Source: Flabesymbios commensalis
Lineage: Eukaryota; Annelida; Polychaeta; Terebellida; Flabelligeridae
Length of the DNA: 64,000 nucleotides
NCBI GenBank assembly: GCA_964017125.1
Contig: OZ024911.1
Coordinates: forward strand, 36,597,160 to 36,661,159
Direction: 5' to 3'
The position numbers were made by a program, and so were the translations under genes. Below the pieces are notes generated by a model. It had not been told where the DNA came from. It was given only the letters and a program-made list of their open reading frames with translations, and did no database searches. How positions within the stretch are numbered: position 1 is the first letter of the stretch; every line of letters starts with the position of its first letter. Below are positions 33,776-50,788 of this stretch, one piece after another.

Positions 33776-34403
33776 CGGTTGTGGGTTTCTGTGGGGGTGA
33801 TACTACAATTCGCTATACCGTACATTCCCTTTATTCATGTCATTAAAACAATGAAGGACTACGCAGTAGTATAAGATGGAAAAAGAACATGCTTCTGATA
33901 TGGCCTGCTGTTGCTTTTTTAAGCATCAAACATTTTGGATCACTATAATATCATGCACTGATGTAGCTATTGCAATAATAAAATATTCTTGTGTTTGGAA
34001 GTCTGTTTTATGTGTGTTTATAACATCATGTAAGTTAACCACCAAGAAAAAAAACGTAAAAACGAGCAGAAAAATAAATATTATCGAAAAAAATGAAATA
34101 TCGATAACTCAGTTGATTTTTCACCTAGGCCCTACAGCATTAAAAGAAATGTCTATCTAATTGTTATGGCAATAAATTTAAATTGGTATACAGTATATAT
34201 GATATATTGATATTAAAAAAATGGCCTGACCACCCTAAGGGGCTGTTCAACAATTACGTAAAGCTTTTTTGAGAGATTTTTTACTCCGCTTCCCCCCCCC
34301 CCATCCCACCCTTCATAATGCTTTTAACGTTGTACGTGTTGACTACGGTCCGTAACACATCGCTCAACCCCCCCCCCTCTTCCTTCTAGGCGTTATGTAA
34401 TTA

Positions 34404-34652
34404 TTAACCCTTATGCTGCCGGGACCGAATATATCCGTTTTCAAGCAACTTTCAGACCAATACATTCAACTCAAAATGCTGAAATGTTTTGTGATAGATG
34501 CTTAGTTAATCTATTAGTATTAATTCATTTTAAAGATGTATTTGTTCATAAAAATAATTATTTTTCGACATTTGGAGCTGGAAATTGCGTTAGCAATTCC
34601 AGCTTCAAATGAATGAAAAATTGTCTGAAAAAATCGGCAACATAAGGGTTAA
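34404..34652. mobile_element. piggyBac-like TTAA MITE (249 bp)
   Basis: TTAACCCTTATGCTGCCG at the left is the near-perfect inverse of CGGCAACATAAGGGTTAA at the right. TTAA lies at both edges. A central hairpin, AGCTGGAAATTGC...GCAATTCCAGCTT, lies at 34,577-34,605. It is nested in the 3.8-kb element. Confidence 0.75.
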
Positions 34653-35490
34653 ACGGCCCCAAACACTGGCATTGTTGATAAATAATATGATCTCAGCTGG
34701 ATCTCGCCAACAATCTAAATTGTACAAGATAGACCTACAGATAATCAAGGAGATAATATTTTTCATTGTTTTTTTACGTCGATTGACGTACGATAAGTAC
34801 GTCAATCGACGTACGTACTACAATCAAAGTATTAAGACTGAAAAACATGCACAGTTCACTGAACCCCATCGACAATTTAATGTCAATATTTAATTTTACA
34901 AACATAGAAATCTTTCAAAACAAGTTACAATCGAAACTTGAATAACACCTCTCCGAAATTATATTGTAGTTGTGATTGGCAATGTTACTATTTCTGCAAG
35001 ATAAGCAAAAATCATGTAGTATTTGAAAAGTACTAACTTTGAGCTATCATGTGTCCCTGGTGAAAGCACATTGGGAATTCCCCGCCAACTAGAATGGTAG
35101 GCTATCTATCATTGTGCAATCCTCAACCGGGCTAACCAATGACAGGAGGCGACACAAGCTACATGACATGATATTTATAGGTACCCCTAAAGCCAGTTGA
35201 TGACGAGAAGCGTACGTCAATGGAAGTACGGTCGACCTAGATCGAAGTACGTACGTCCTTCAAAGTACGTACGTTAATCTGCGGTCGGCCTCCACCTGGT
35301 AAGTGTAACAGCCTATAACGTCGTTACTTACTTCATGTACTTAGGCCCAGATCTACAGTCTGACTGTTTCACCAAATCCTGGCACCAGTCTGCCAGTGCC
35401 AATGCCAGGCAATGGCAAGGCTGGGAGTGGGAGTAACGTTAGTCTAGCCTAGGCCTACACAGTCACAGGCTAGACCTTGGCCTACAGTCT

Positions 35491-35872
35491 GTTTCACCAG
35501 ATCCTGGGAGTAGCCTTTTTTCAATTTGCTCGGTCGCTGTTAAAACATTTTTAGCGTAATTTTTATGGGATTATCATCTCCCCCCAACTTCTCAGAAAAT
35601 TTCGTGGAATTTCAATTTGGCTGTGTATTATAGAAGTTGGACTATTTGGCATGTAATAATTTTTCAAAATTACGGCTCTTATTACACCATTAACGTTAAA
35701 CAAGAATTTTATTACATGCCAAATGGTCTAACTTACAAAATACACAACAGAATTAATCAAAATTTTCAGCGATGTTTGAAGAAGGTGAAAAAATGATCCC
35801 AAAAAAATTTCAAGCAAAAAATTGGAATAGCTCCTAAATTGAAAAAAGTCAACTCCCAGGATCTGGTGAAAC
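35491..35872. repeat. ~380-bp imperfect palindrome (GTTTCACCAGATCCTGGGAG)
   Basis: GTTTCACCAGATCCTGGGAG at 35,491 is mirrored by CTCCCAGGATCTGGTGAAAC near 35,853-35,872. The mirror continues inward (TTTTTTTCAATTTG / CAAATTGAAAAAAG-like, TGGCATGTAATAA / TTATTACATGCCA). It is a fold-back MITE-like unit. A partial GTTTCACCAAATCCTGGCAC lies upstream at 35,365. Confidence 0.7.
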
Positions 35873-35883
35873 ATACTGTACTA

Positions 35884-36306
35884 TACCTGCCGTCAGATTA
35901 ACTTGTATCGCATGTTTTTCGCCGATTTCTCAGTCAATTCTCAACTGATTTTCATGAAATTTTGTATGGACTATTTGCGAGTCACTCGGCGACTACCGTG
36001 AAATTTTCATCGGAAAATAATGTTTAGCTGAAAAGTTAGACCATCTGGCATGTAATGCAATTCAGGGCTAAAAACAAACTTTAATTTAACCAGTTTAATG
36101 GGTTTATAGAGGGACGTCGTAATTTCAAATTTACTACATGTCAAATGGTCTAACTTTTGAACTACATAATATTTTTTTATGAAAATTCCACGGTAGTCGC
36201 TGCGTGACTCGAAAATAGTCCTTGCAAAATTTTATCAAAATCGGTTGAGAATTGATTGAGAAATCGGCAAAAAACATGCGATACAAGTTAATCTGATGGC
36301 GGGTAT
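35884..36306. repeat. ~420-bp palindrome (TTAACTTGTATCGCATGTTTT)
   Basis: The left arm TACCTGCCGTCAGATTAACT then TGTATCGCATGTTTTTCGCC starts 12 bp after the previous palindrome. It is mirrored by ACATGCGATACAAGTTAATC then TGATGGCGGGTATA ending at 36,306. A third, divergent arm of the same family follows at 36,330-36,640. Single arms occur at 4,560-4,790 and 20,885-21,130. Confidence 0.8.
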
Positions 36307-36640
36307 AAGTCAGCAGTTAACTTCCACCAGCGTTGGGTGTTTTTTGCCAATTTCTCACTCAATTCTTGATCAGTTCACATGAAATTTTGCAAGCACTCTT
36401 TGCAACTATTCCGGCGCATTCCCAGAAAATTTCTTAAAATTTAATGGGTTTATAGAGGAGCGTCATAATTCAAAATTACTACATGTAAAATGGTCTAACT
36501 TTAAAAATACCGTACATAATATTTTTTCTTTAATTTTTCAGGGTAGTTGCCGTAAGACTAGAAAATAATGCTTGTCAAATTTCATGACAATCTGATGAAA
36601 ATTGCGTGAGTAATTATCGAAAAACATGCAAAGCAAAAGT

Positions 36641-37760
36641 GACAAATTTCAGGCTTTTTTTTTCAATTTGCTCAGTCGTTTCTCGGATCATTTAAATTTT
36701 TTTATCTTCCCCCAAGCTAGGTACGTCTGAAGACGTCATTTTGGTGGTTTTTTTCGTGTTTTTTCAGGATTTATGTGAATTTGTGATACTCTGCAATAAA
36801 AGACATATTTTTTTTTGTTTGTTTGTTTTTTTTGCTCACTATTACTGGTAGAAATGAAGCCATCATTATAGAATTAAAAGAGTTATTTGTTTTGAATGGC
36901 ACTTTTATCACCTGTTCTGCATGTTCTGGGGGTTCTCATCATTAGATTTCTCGCTATGACGAAAAATGTTGCCAGCTCTCGCCTTTAATTTTATGATAGC
37001 TGCAACAAATGCTTGACTAGTATAGGTAAGTGGAACAGGCATGCTGTGGCCCCTTCTGATAATTTTTTTACACAGGTTCAATTTTTTTAATTTTTGTAAA
37101 AAATGCGAAAAAATGAAAATAGACTGTCCACTGCCCTTTGAGGAAGCTCTGGAGGACATCATTAATTTTTTTTAAGTGAAGTCTTGAAATGGTGCATTGT
37201 GGCTGAATCTGGAGCTAATTTCCAAGGTTTAGGCCTATACGTGAAATCAAAAAAAAATAATTTTGTTTTTATGTTTCAGCATTTTGTCAGCGCGGCGCTG
37301 GTATAAAATGGTGCGGCGCCGCGGATCGGCGCTTTTGGGGAAAGCCCTGAAACCCATTAACTTCATTCTGGTTTATTCCCAGAAATGTGTTACATACTGT
37401 ACATGTCAAATAGTTTTAACTTTTAAAGTATTGTACTGAAATTTGGCTACCTTTTTTTGTTTGTTGCGAAATGACAGATAATATTAATTACTCAATAAAT
37501 TGAATTGAGTAATACCTGAAAAGCTAGCGTTCATTTTGGACTACCTTCAATCATTGTCGTACAGATTGTAGTCTATCAGAAGATTGTCAATGACATCAAT
37601 TGACAATTGGATGATGAAATTGTCATTGTTATGAAATGTGGCAAGCATAATTTTCTAAATTAGTCTTATTCCAGACTTTATGTTCGTGTAGTTTAAAAGC
37701 TAGACCATTTGACATGGAGTACGGTACTTAAATTGCTGATTGTAACACTCCTATGGATGC
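36641..37760. other. No gene recognised
   Basis: AT-rich sequence with fragments of the preceding repeat family (ACATGTCAAATAG at 37,399 and GACCATTTGACATG at 37,703). There is a short GC-rich patch, GCGGCGCCGCGGATCGGCGC, at 37,312. No exon could be supported. Confidence 0.35.
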
Positions 37761-37764
37761 CAGT

Positions 37765-37835
37765 AACTTTGCCACAAGGTAACCTCGCCACAGATACTAG
37801 TAATCTCGTCACAGCTTTGGTAACTCGCCACAGGG
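37765..37835 (+). repeat. GTAACCTCGCCACA short repeats (4 copies)
   Basis: ACTTTGCCACAAGGTAACCT, CGCCACAGATACTAGTAATC, TCGTCACAGCTTTGGTAACT and CGCCACAGGGGTCTGAGTGA follow one another. The phrase order is the same as at 50,235-50,390, which has twice as many copies. Confidence 0.7.
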
Positions 37836-37990
37836 GTCTGAGTGAGTTCGCACACCCGTTATGTATACACATTAGTCAGTCTTATCAGACAGTTTTAACA
37901 ATTAAAATCTCATAAATAAAAGAGAAACTTGACTATGATTTTGATCGATAACTGATTGTGTTCAGCGCTATAGGGTCTCTTACCTGTTAC

Positions 37991-38222
37991 CAGTCTTTCC
38001 CAATATGTTGGACCGACCGGACATGTCTGGTAAAACAGAGGTAGGTCCGTCAAAATACCCAGCCACATCTGACCTACAATCCGATTATTTTTTTGGTCAG
38101 TTTTGTTTTTTTGGTCGTTTGACCACCTACTGTCCGCTGAAATTTCTTCTGGTCAGATGGTAAAAGTTTCAAGTTACAAGACCTACTGTCCAGTGAAATT
38201 TTGAAATTATTGGGAAAGACGT
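37991..38222. mobile_element. ~230-bp MITE with AGTCTTTCCCAATA ends
   Basis: AGTCTTTCCCAATATG at the left is answered by ATTATTGGGAAAGAC at the right. Inner GACCTACTGTCC.GTGAAATT and GACCACCTACTGTCCGCTGA direct repeats are present. A CAGTCTTTCCC start suggests hAT type, but target duplications are unclear. Confidence 0.5.
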
Positions 38223-39091
38223 GTGTTATAAACACATCAATTGTCATTGATGAGATACTTTTAACCTGTTATCTACAAGTTGATGTCGTCGGCCCAGCGT
38301 TGAGCAGACCATCGGTGCTGTGGGGGGAACCCCCAATCATCGCATTCCCACACCAATTAGGCAGGTGTTAAGGGCGGCAGCTACTGATGCAACCAGGTGG
38401 TTGCTTTGATCATGCCGTCTGAGATTATGGTTATCCAAGGCAGTTTTGTTGACATGACAATATACGTCTTGGAAATAAAACTAGTTTCGTCGTTTTCAGT
38501 AATTTGAAATTGTTTTTTTGCTGTTTTTGTATTTTATTCAGGATCAGTAGGTTCTATAACTTTATTTGAAGTAAATTTTCAAAATTGTCAACATTGAAAA
38601 ATTATCATCCCAAGGAGTTCCTTTAACTTTGGACAGTCTGTGGTTCGAAGCGTGTGGGACTCGCTGATTAATTGCTCTGGTTATTGCTATATTATTAAGT
38701 TAATTACCTTACCGTAATTTAAGAAGTCGGCCAAAATTAACTGTTTTTCAGTATCAGCAAAAAATAATGGTTCTCCAGCACCGGGCTTGAGGACTCGTTG
38801 AAGTTAGGCAGGAGTCATTTTTACAAGTCTTCTGTCACCCTTGGCATTTGGTCTGAAATGTTGCAGGTTTTCAAATGTACAAATTATACCATGATAGTGT
38901 GTTCATAACTTTTTATTTTGGTTCAAAATAAATAGCTTCAATGCAACTTGTTTTCTATGTCCAAATACTTAAATTGTCATGATCATTTCATGTTTGAAAA
39001 ATAAGTCTATTTTCATATGTAGATGCATACATGTTTATGCTTTGGAGTGTAGAGCATGTAGTGTCTTACAAAAGCTCTTTTCTGTTTTCAG
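38223..39091. other. Rab7 upstream or 5' intron sequence
   Basis: No exon was identified. TCGTCGGCCCAGCGTTGAGC at 38,287 is a possible MITE scrap. The interval ends with a polypyrimidine stretch and AG acceptor (TTTTCTGTTTTCAG, up to 39,091) feeding the first coding exon. Confidence 0.5.
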
Positions 39092-39113
39092 ATTTGCCTA
39101 AAAAGTTCACATC
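39092..39113 (+). other. rab7: 5' UTR portion of the first coding exon of Rab7
   Basis: 22 bp lie between the splice acceptor at 39,091 and the ATG at 39,114. This implies that at least one upstream non-coding exon carries the rest of the 5' UTR and the promoter; it is not located in this annotation. Confidence 0.75.
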
Positions 39114-44716
<5,603 letters not shown>

Positions 44717-46835
44717 TCAGACATAAGACAATTAATTCATTTAACTCCCCAAGACTCGTCCGCATATGTTTCTATGTATATAGGTATCATATATCATATA
44801 TATATATGTATATATATCTATGTGATATATATATGTATGATATATATGTGTATATAATGTTATTATCTATCTTCACAAGTTACACACATGTTGAGCTTTA
44901 CTGATTTGTAAGCTGCTCAGATTTGTGTAATATGTACACGTAATAATGTAAAAGCCTGACTTCATTTGTGTTGATGTCACCAAACTTCTAGTCTTGAAAA
45001 TCACAGAGATTAATCAGCACTTTAAATTTAAACAGTATTGCATTTGGGTACAGATGTGACAAAGCAGCTGTACATTGGCTTCATCTTCATTGAAATTATG
45101 TTGACCATGCAAGTTTTTTCAAGATTCATATCATCACTAAACCTTGTAGATGTATATTTTTTTCATATATATATGCCTCATTTCACATGGTATCATTCCA
45201 CTAAGATACTGTAGAGTTAAATTACAAATTGTGAGTTGTTTGTTTGTAGATGGGTACCATTGTTCACCGTTTACTCATTATTGTATGGGGCAATGTTAGA
45301 ATATACGTATGAATGGCGTATAGCCCAAGGTCCCATTTTGCTGCTTTGTTATTATTATTCATCACTCAGCAAGCTATTGACTAATCTGAAGATAAGATCG
45401 AGAATCTGGTCGTAAAAAATCATGAAATATTACAATGGGAAATATATATTATTTGAAGCACTTTAAAATAGTAATAACTAATTCAACAGAGTTATTACAC
45501 ATCTGAGTGCACCAATTTGCAATTGAACTGTTTGTGTTATTTTAAATGTATACTTGCACAGAAGTAGTATTATCTAACCTTTTGTAAGCTGCTAGCGTGG
45601 CATTTATAATCTTATGCAACTTACTAATAGCCTACAAATAGCTTTGACTAAATGAAAACTATGAGTATGTCACACCTAAAGTATATAAAATATATATTCT
45701 GTTTTATAAAAGTAGCGCTAGCACAAAATTTATTTTAGCTTAGACTGCATCGATTAACAAAGCTATCCATAGACTTCAGATATAATTTAATTTAAAATTA
45801 TTATTTTGTTATATTGTATATAACTGAGGAAATAATTTCAGCGGTTAATATTACAATACCCTGTGATATTCATCGCTCAAGTTTTTCAATATATGTACAC
45901 CTGTGTCATCACCCTATTCTAAGCTACCGCCAATACAATTGTACCATCTTTAAAAATAACAAGATTGTATAGATTGTATGTTGATTATACTACCCCGACT
46001 GATGACTTATAATACGTAGCATTGTTCAGTTTTTTAAGGATTTGATATAATTTTCCAAATAAACATTCAGTAAATTATATTCTCATGGAAAACACAAACA
46101 TAAATTTGATGTAAAAAATTTAAACTTGGTCATTTAAAACTAGCACTATGTTCTTTTACCATTTTTTCAGCTGAAAAATTGCTATGAAAACATTACAGTG
46201 CAGTCATGTAATAATGGTTTCAGTCGAAAGTTTTCAATTGTCCGCCAAAGTGGAAACCTCATAAGTTCTTTATATCCTCAGTCATTAAGTGTGATCAGGT
46301 TGACAAAAGATATTATATGGATTGCGGAAGGAGATAAACCACTGGTATTTTAACTGGTGTTCGCACTGGTGTCTCATCATTCATGTTGAACATCTGGTAA
46401 GTTCAATACTGGTAGAAAACAATTCTTGTGGCGAACGTTTCCAATTTGATAGCGTGATTTTTACTGTTTGAGCCTTATTAAGTTTGCATTTATCCTGTTT
46501 AAATTGGCATGCATTCTTAATTGGCCAATGCTCGAACATGTTGTAAATGAAAATGGCCAACTTCAAAAATGTCGCATGGTTGGTATCTATTCTTCAGTAT
46601 GCTGTGTTTTATTCGCATGGAATGTATTTGTCATCTCCTGTGCTTATTCGTTAAACTATATCAGAAATTACTAGTGTCTTGTGACAATTATTGGTAATAA
46701 CTACCAGTGGTATTTCAAAAATATTACTGTTTTGTGCGAATGCTGGGTGTAATTTCGTTAAATACATTTCATTGCTTACATAATTTTGTATATAAACTGA
46801 TGTAATTATAACAATAAAGAATATACAATAGCTTG
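44717..46835 (+). other. rab7: Rab7 3' UTR (putative)
   Basis: After the TGA at 44,716 comes ~2.1 kb that is largely free of the window's repeat families, as expected of a conserved long Rab7 3' UTR. A (TA)n-rich stretch lies at 44,786-44,862. Candidate AATAAA signals are at 46,058 and 46,813. A further one near 46,960 is followed by divergent sequence. The exact end is not proved by the genomic sequence. Confidence 0.5.
46813..46818 (+). terminator. rab7: Candidate Rab7 polyadenylation signal
   Basis: A canonical AATAAA lies in ACAATAAAGAATATAC and is followed about 15-25 bp later by a T/G-rich stretch (GCTTGTTGTTTTTC). The upstream AATAAA at 46,058 is an alternative that would give a shorter 3' UTR. 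Confidence 0.4.
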
Positions 46836-47070
46836 TTGTTTTTCAAACTTCGAGAGGTATGATGACTTAGTTTTGTTAAGTTACTACAGGTTTGGGTGCA
46901 TTGTGTCCAGACTTTCAGGTCAACTGGCTATGATACGTACTTGGAAGACTGCTTGAAATAAAGTGTTTGGCCATTTTTTGAAAGAGACTATTTTGAAAAT
47001 CTATACTATAATGGAATAAAGCATATTAACTTTCATTGAACGTTCACCCTGTACAAGTAGATATTTCTGG

Positions 47071-47182
47071 TAACACATTACTTTCCCTACCCACATTAAA
47101 TCTGGAACACTGGCTATATTACACATTACTTACACATTACTTTCCCTACCCACATTAAATCTGGAACACTGGCTATATTACA
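47071..47182. repeat. 53-bp perfect-looking tandem duplication
   Basis: ACACATTACTTTCCCTACCC, ACATTAAATCTGGAACACTG and GCTATATTAC are repeated twice with almost no differences. This points to a recent duplication. Confidence 0.85.
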
Positions 47183-47319
47183 ACTTATCGCGTATTGTTT
47201 TGGGAGTCGAAATATGGAGTTATTAAGTCCCCACCCACTTTGTGGTGGTGGAGATTTGTTGTTTTGGCCGATTCCGTCTGCCGCCGTCGCAAGTTGTTTC
47301 TGCTCTCAAACAGAAACCC

Positions 47320-48010
47320 TAGTTGGATTATTTCTAAATATTTTTAGTATGCAGATTTGCCCTGGAGAATTTGCCTGTTAATTCTTCAACGAAGTCCAAG
47401 ATGGCCGCACAAAATCCTATGTCACTCTCTAGATCCTGAACCGCCTTATGGATTTCTTTCGTGTTAGTTTTAAGAGAAAGACCTTACCCTGGACGTGTAC
47501 TGATTTGTTTTTGGTGTGATTCTGATTATAAAAACTATATTTCAGGTTTGCTATCATAAAAAATTGTTAATATAGCTATACACCCCTGCTCGGATCATTT
47601 CAAAATATTTGTAGTATGCATATTGCCCTTGGTATTTTTTTGTTTGCAATTTTCAGTTTCTTCAACAAAATCCAAGATGGCCGCCAAAATCTTATGTCTC
47701 TAGAGCTCGTTGGTTCAAAAGAAAAACCTTGCCCTGGACGTGTGCTGATTAGTTTTTGGTGTGATTCTGATAATAAGAAGTTTTTCACGTTTTAGAATTT
47801 TAGCGCATATTTTAGTTTTGCTCATTTTGGCTATTATCAAAATTTGATAATATAGCTATAGGGCCTACAGCTCAAATTGTTCGGGTATGCTCACTGGACC
47901 TGAGAAATTTGTCTGGATAATTTTTTCTTCTCTCAAAAGGTCCGACAAATAGAATGTTAGTTTCAAGAGCTTGCACTGCTTCACCGATTTGTTCCGAGGA
48001 AGCACCTTAC
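47320..48010. repeat. ~275-bp tandem repeat, 2-3 units
   Basis: Units share ATATTT.TAGTATGCA.ATT, TCCAAGATGGCCGC, ATGTC.CTCTAGA, ACCTTACCCTGGACGTGT (the second has TTGCCC), TTTTTGGTGTGATTCTGAT and AATATAGCTATA. A third unit from 47,875 is degenerate. GATGGCCGC is a YY1-like core. Non-coding. Confidence 0.75.
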
Positions 48011-48012
48011 TC

Positions 48013-48150
48013 TGGACATTCTGTGAATCGCAGTGACGTCACTTGGTAAAAACAAAGTTTTATAACACCCCCTCTCCTATGCTTCATTCTGTGAAACGCA
48101 GTGACGTTACTGGGTGAAACAAGGTTATATAAGAACCATCCCCCATACTT
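48013..48150. repeat. ~67-bp duplication with CRE-like TGACGTCA
   Basis: CATTCTGTGAATCGCAGTGA then CGTCACTTGG at 48,018, and CATTCTGTGAAACGCAGTGA then CGTTACTGGG at 48,085, each followed by an A/T block and CCCCC(A/T)-type C-run. One copy keeps a full TGACGTCA. Confidence 0.65.
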
Positions 48151-48257
48151 TATTGTATTAGCCAGCTCGGTGAAAAACAAAGGAGGTCGAGGTCATTGAG
48201 TTTCACAGAATATGTTTATTAGATTTTGGTGTGATCACATTTTTTAGCTTGGAGACA

Positions 48258-49786
48258 AGAGTCTACATGCAAGTTTTTAGGTGGATTTTCAATGCAAACG
48301 TCTGTTCTTAACATCCGTTAACATCTGTTATGCCTGTGCAAAGTCAAAAGGCATTATTAGCTCCCTGGTAAATAGGCATTTACTGCTTTTTAACTAGCTC
48401 TTCCTGCCATAGCGCTGCATAAAGATCATATTTGCTCGTCTTGTAAATCAAGTATATATACTTAGTTCACGCTGATGTCACTTCCTCATTCTTGTTTGTA
48501 ACAGCACTTTCATTAGACAGTATCTGCACACTTGTGAAATGAGCAGATACTTGGTTTTGCTGTGAGCAGAAGCGTTCTATGTCATGCTGGTTCTAGGCAG
48601 TCAACATGATGCACTGACCCAATGTTGGTTAAAAACTTTGCCATCCTTTATGACACTGTTCCAAAATTGAACCAACATTGTGTCAGTGTATCGAGCTGCG
48701 GTGTTCCCTGCAAAAACGAAACGTTTAGCCAGTGCTGTTTTACTGCTGAGCCAGGGTCATAGACGTGGAACAATGCTTGGATAATTGTGGCCCAGTGTTG
48801 TAAACGGCGGGCCATCATTAGGCTAACATTGTGTCAAGGTCTGAGTTTGCTGATCAGCTGTGACCAAACCCATCCAGCTGAGGTATTGATCCAATGTTGT
48901 TTTTATGTTGTGCCGACGGTGGGCCAATATTGTAACATTATTGGGTCGCTGCGGGCAGTCTGTCCCCAGAGTGCTAGCCCCCTATCTCCCACCCCTCTCT
49001 GCCTCACTTGACACAGCTGCAGTGTTATGTCACGTCATATAGCAATTATATGCCTTGGCTAAGATATTTATCTCCAAAAATATCCAATTTCGTATTATTA
49101 AAAATAGATTTTTGGCCTTAGCAGTAAAAGGCAATGCAAATTGATATAATTTATACACTTCTGGCCTGAAATATGCCCAAATAACGTCTTTTATTGCAAT
49201 GCCGGTTCATGTAGTTAAGTTAACCCTTTCATTACAATTTTCTGACATGAAAAAGGGACAAAGTATGGTGAAATATAGACTACATTTTTATTTAATATAA
49301 TTGTCATTAATTTAACGTTCCTGGGCTATATCATCATATTATTTATGGTCTTATAACCAGGCAGTTTGAGTGAATGCATGACGATTTTGTTTCCTGATGA
49401 GCCCGGCCGACACGATCTTTTGAGCATTGACACACGATGTCAAAACTCACGCTTAGCTACTTGATTACATGTAAAGAATACACAGTGCTTAACCAGGGGT
49501 CTGGCCGGAGGAATGGTTGCCAACTGGTGGCTTTGTCATTCTGCGAAGCGCCAGCATGTATTCGTACGGAAGCTCATAAGAGTAACACAGTGCCCGACTT
49601 ATAAAGAATACTTGCGGGATTCCCGCAAAAAAAATAATACCTTTCCCGACATCATTCTATCTGTGCGCCACACTTTACGCAATGTCTTTGTTTTTGACGC
49701 GACAAGGTTAATTTTAGTGGGCCATAGGATTTTTCAAGATAAGTTCTAGGCCCCGCCTAAATAATCACAGATCGCCTGCTGAATTA
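48258..49786 (-). mobile_element. ~1.5-kb dispersed element, copy B (inverted relative to copy A)
   Basis: This is the reverse complement of 2,912-4,430 over its full length. In plus-strand order, AAACGTCTGTTC, CTGTGCAAAGTCAAAAGGCA, GCTCCCTGGTAAAT, GCTTTTTAACTAGCTC, GGTGTTCCCTGCAAAAACGA, CACCCCTCTCTGCCTCACTT, GGCTAAGATATTTATCTCC, TTGATATAATTTATACACTT, TTTTAGTGGGCCATAGGATT and GCCTGCTGAATTAA mirror copy A. Its MITE modules (48,600-48,700; 48,880-48,950) correspond to those in copy A, so they were part of the element before it spread. No coding potential was recognised. Confidence 0.75.
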
Positions 49787-50234
49787 ACCATATAAAGTAT
49801 AGGCCTATATAATATATTTTCTGTGGAATTAACTACCAAGTCATTACCAGTGAATTTTTTTATATTTCAATTCCCAATGTAGGACGCCTATCTTTCCAAG
49901 CAGGACAAATATTATTTATATGGCGGTGTATAGGCTACTGTCAAATTGTGAGCTGTGTATCACTGCAATAGTTTCAATATTAGTATTTAGCGTTCTTAGA
50001 ACAGAGTCAAGGTTCGCCATCCCATGATCCAAAAATATATAGGCCTATTGCTTACCAGTACATTTTAAATGAAGTATGGCAGAAAACGAGCTACTGAAAC
50101 CAAAATGCATAGTTGAAAAATGATGCTGATTCCAACAAAATATTGGACTGTCACCTGATAAATCGGTGGAATGTCAGATTTAGTACTGGTACCATTGCCA
50201 ATATCTCGCAATATTGTTGGGGTAGGCCTATTTC
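49787..50234. other. No feature recognised
   Basis: AT-rich unassigned DNA between copy B and the CTCGCCACA cluster. Confidence 0.35.
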
Positions 50235-50390
50235 CGTTATGGTAGCAGATAACCTCGCCACAAGATAGCCTCGCCACAAGTAATCTCACCACAGATCTGG
50301 TAACCTCGCAACAGAAGGCTGATTAACCTCGCCATCGCTTTGGTAACCTCGCCACAGGGGGCTAAGTAACCTCGCCACACCTGTTGTATC
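50235..50390 (+). repeat. GTAACCTCGCCACA short repeats (about 8 copies)
   Basis: ATAACCTCGCCACAAGATAG, CCTCGCCACAAGTAATCTCA, CCACAGATCTGGTAACCTCG, CAACAGAAGGCTGATTAACC, TCGCCATCGCTTTGGTAACC, TCGCCACAGGGGGCTAAGTA and ACCTCGCCACACC run on without a gap. The irregular spacing (11-25 bp) resembles the smaller cluster at 37,765 and the minus-strand one at 30,719. Confidence 0.8.
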
Positions 50391-50581
50391 CTCATTTATC
50401 AATGTATTTTCAAAAGTTTATCTCCACCTTAAACCTGGCGTAAATGTCTATATAGACTTAGCCTATGTGCCATTAAAATTAACAGCAAAACATGTACAAA
50501 TATATGACGAATATTAACAGGCCTACGAATTTATTTTGTACAGCAAATATTGTAGAAAATTTGTTCAAGGTGACTAATATA

Positions 50582-50753
50582 TTAACCCTTAAACCGCTGA
50601 ATTAAATCATTTAAATTTTCGTACACTTGGAGTTGTGTCTTACTAACTTGACCCGCAACTTTAAGTGAGAGGAAACTACTCGTATTTGTTTAACTTGTAA
50701 TTTAAGACTGAGCAATTTACAAATTTTGATGTTTAAACGGCTATTAGGGTTAA
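50582..50753. mobile_element. TTAA MITE (~170 bp)
   Basis: TTAACCCTTAAACCGCTGAA on the left resembles TTAACCCTAATAGCCGTTTA, the inverse of the right end at 50,753. TTAA lies at both edges. It is in the same family style as 34,404-34,652. Confidence 0.55.
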
Positions 50754-50788
50754 AACAGATTAAGCGGAAGCGGTTTAAGGTGATAAGT

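Larger units (their letters stand above)
31477..35303. mobile_element. 3.8-kb DNA transposon with long TIRs, 5-bp target duplication and ACGTACGTAC motifs
   Basis: The element is 31,482-35,298. The left end reads CAGGTGGAGGCTGACCGCAG then ATTAACGTACGTACTTTGAA. The reverse complement of the right end is identical except for about one change in the first 40 bases, and similarity continues for about 85 bp. GTAAG flanks both sides (31,477-31,481; 35,299-35,303), consistent with a 5-bp target duplication. Further GTACTTCAATCGAAGTA / GTACGTAC motifs cluster at 31,905-32,042 and 34,770-34,830, facing inward from each end. The core holds decayed MITE modules (32,137-32,390), a hAT-like end (32,453), a polypyrimidine tract and a TTAA MITE. 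No transposase is recognisable. A 5-bp duplication is known for Transib, but the CAGG tips do not match its usual CAC start, so I leave it unclassified. Confidence 0.8.

Noticed and set aside
44786-44862. Reading frame through (TA)n after the Rab7 stop
   Set aside because: A microsatellite in the 3' UTR; the Rab7 stop at 44,716 follows a proper CGC terminus.
50235-50390. CRISPR-like look of short repeats with spacers
   Set aside because: Repeats are too short and irregular, spacers are themselves repeated, and the window is animal nuclear DNA.
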